A DNA stretch of 64,000 nucleotides. It comes from Pseudomonas sp. B21-015. Lineage in GTDB: Bacteria > Pseudomonadota > Gammaproteobacteria > Pseudomonadales > Pseudomonadaceae. The notes beneath the pieces are model-generated. The model was not told where the DNA came from and ran no database searches. It saw only the letters and a list, made by a program, of their open reading frames with translations. The translations under genes were made by a program, and so were the position numbers. Positions 63,341 through 64,000 of the stretch are shown one piece after another. Position 1 is the stretch's first letter; every line of letters starts with the position of its first letter. The stretch lies in contig NZ_CP087196.1 in the NCBI RefSeq assembly GCF_024749285.1, positions 5,952,001 through 6,016,000 on the forward strand, written 5' to 3'.

Positions 63341-63481
63341 TGATCTCATCCAGCCGAAGCGGGTGTGGATGATCAGCGTTAAAAGCTTTTTGACAGCATC
63401 ACATTTCAACAGGTTAGAATCGCTGGCACGCAGACTGCATGGTCAGTTTGTGCCCGCCTTTAGCTTTCTGGAGTACTGCCT

Positions 63482-64000
63482 TTGAATGCGACGACCATCA
63501 ACAGCCTGTTCTTGATCGGCGCGTTGCTGGTAGGTGCGAGCATTCTGGTGAGCTCACTTTCATCGCGCCTCGGTATCCCGATTCTGGTGATCATCCTCGC
63601 GGTGGGCATGTCGGCCGGTGTCGACGGTGCCGGTATTATTTTCGATAACTATCCAACGGCTTATCTGGTCGGCAACCTCGCCCTGGCAGTAATCCTGCTC
63701 GACGGTGGCTTGCGCACCCGGGTGGCGAGTTTCCGCGTGGCGTTGTGGCCGGCGCTGTCGCTGGCCACAGTCGGGGTGTTGATCACCACCGGGCTGACCG
63801 GGATGGCGGCGGCGTGGTTGTTCGACTTGAACATGATCCAGGGCCTGCTGATCGGCGCCATCGTTGGCTCCACCGATGCCGCGGCCGTGTTCTCGCTGCT
63901 GGGGGGCAAGGGCCTGAACGAACGGGTGAGCGCGAGCCTGGAGATCGAATCCGGCAGCAACGACCCGATGGCGGTGTTCCTTACCGTGACGCTGATCGAC
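63482..64000 (+). CDS. Potassium/proton antiporter CvrA/NhaP2 family (truncated by window edge)
   Basis: The first 173 residues of a polytopic cation/proton antiporter are present. It starts at TTG 63482 with GGAG eight bases upstream; no ATG gives the same frame near the beginning. Motifs are [55 protein letters not shown] and [13 protein letters not shown], the last with the Asp expected in the transport site. This matches CvrA/NhaP2. Its place after the acyl-CoA dehydrogenase matches PA5021. The C-terminal regulatory part lies beyond the window. Confidence 0.92.
   Translation, partial: MNATTINSLFLIGALLVGASILVSSLSSRLGIPILVIILAVGMSAGVDGAGIIFDNYPTAYLVGNLALAVILLDGGLRTRVASFRVALWPALSLATVGVLITTGLTGMAAAWLFDLNMIQGLLIGAIVGSTDAAAVFSLLGGKGLNERVSASLEIESGSNDPMAVFLTVTLID

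Overview
This window comes from the chromosome of a Pseudomonas, most likely of the P. fluorescens group. Supporting signs are the high-GC coding sequence, intergenic palindromes of the Pseudomonas REP/REPIN type, and gene order close to P. aeruginosa PAO1 PA4996-PA5021 as I remember it (hldE, msbA, waaL, wapR, ssg, dnpA, mig-14, wapH, carbamoyltransferase, core kinases, waaP-waaG-waaC-waaF, glnE, aceE, aceF, dipA, msrA, rlmJ, acyl-CoA dehydrogenase, antiporter). No sequence search was possible, so family names rest on motifs and remembered relatives.

Region 1 (1-25035) makes and decorates the lipopolysaccharide core. hldE and waaC/waaF/waaG supply and transfer the inner-core sugars. waaP, wapP, wapQ and a double-kinase protein phosphorylate heptose. 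A carbamoyltransferase and several glycosyltransferases (wapH, ssg, wapR and an extra DUF6625-like one) build the rest. msbA flips lipid A-core, and an O-antigen ligase joins the O chain. Strain-specific additions are an APS kinase plus sulfotransferase pair, a kinase-like domain fused to the ligase, a membrane acyltransferase and a hexapeptide acetyltransferase. Most genes overlap by a few bases, so they are probably co-transcribed.

Region 2 (25342-39846) is housekeeping: glnE (nitrogen control), aceE-aceF (pyruvate dehydrogenase, with a pair of palindromic operator-like sites upstream), a PhoD-like phosphatase broken by a one-base frameshift, the c-di-GMP phosphodiesterase dipA, msrA and rlmJ.

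Region 3 (about 40090-50253) is an accessory type VI secretion island absent from this position in PAO1. It holds a tae4-tai4 amidase effector/immunity pair, then a vgrG, DUF4123 adaptor, rhs toxin and immunity-like gene series on the other strand. Between them lies a small Pseudomonas-type protein gene whose leader can fold into several nested or competing helices that reach the ribosome binding site. The toxin tip and the immunity genes are visibly richer in A+T than the surroundings.

Region 4 (50552-64000) carries divergent putP and putA with five GTTGCA motifs between them, an acyl-CoA dehydrogenase, two chemoreceptors flanking a zapA/zapB-like pair, and the start of a CvrA/NhaP2-type antiporter cut by the window edge. 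No tRNA, rRNA, CRISPR array or complete insertion sequence was seen.
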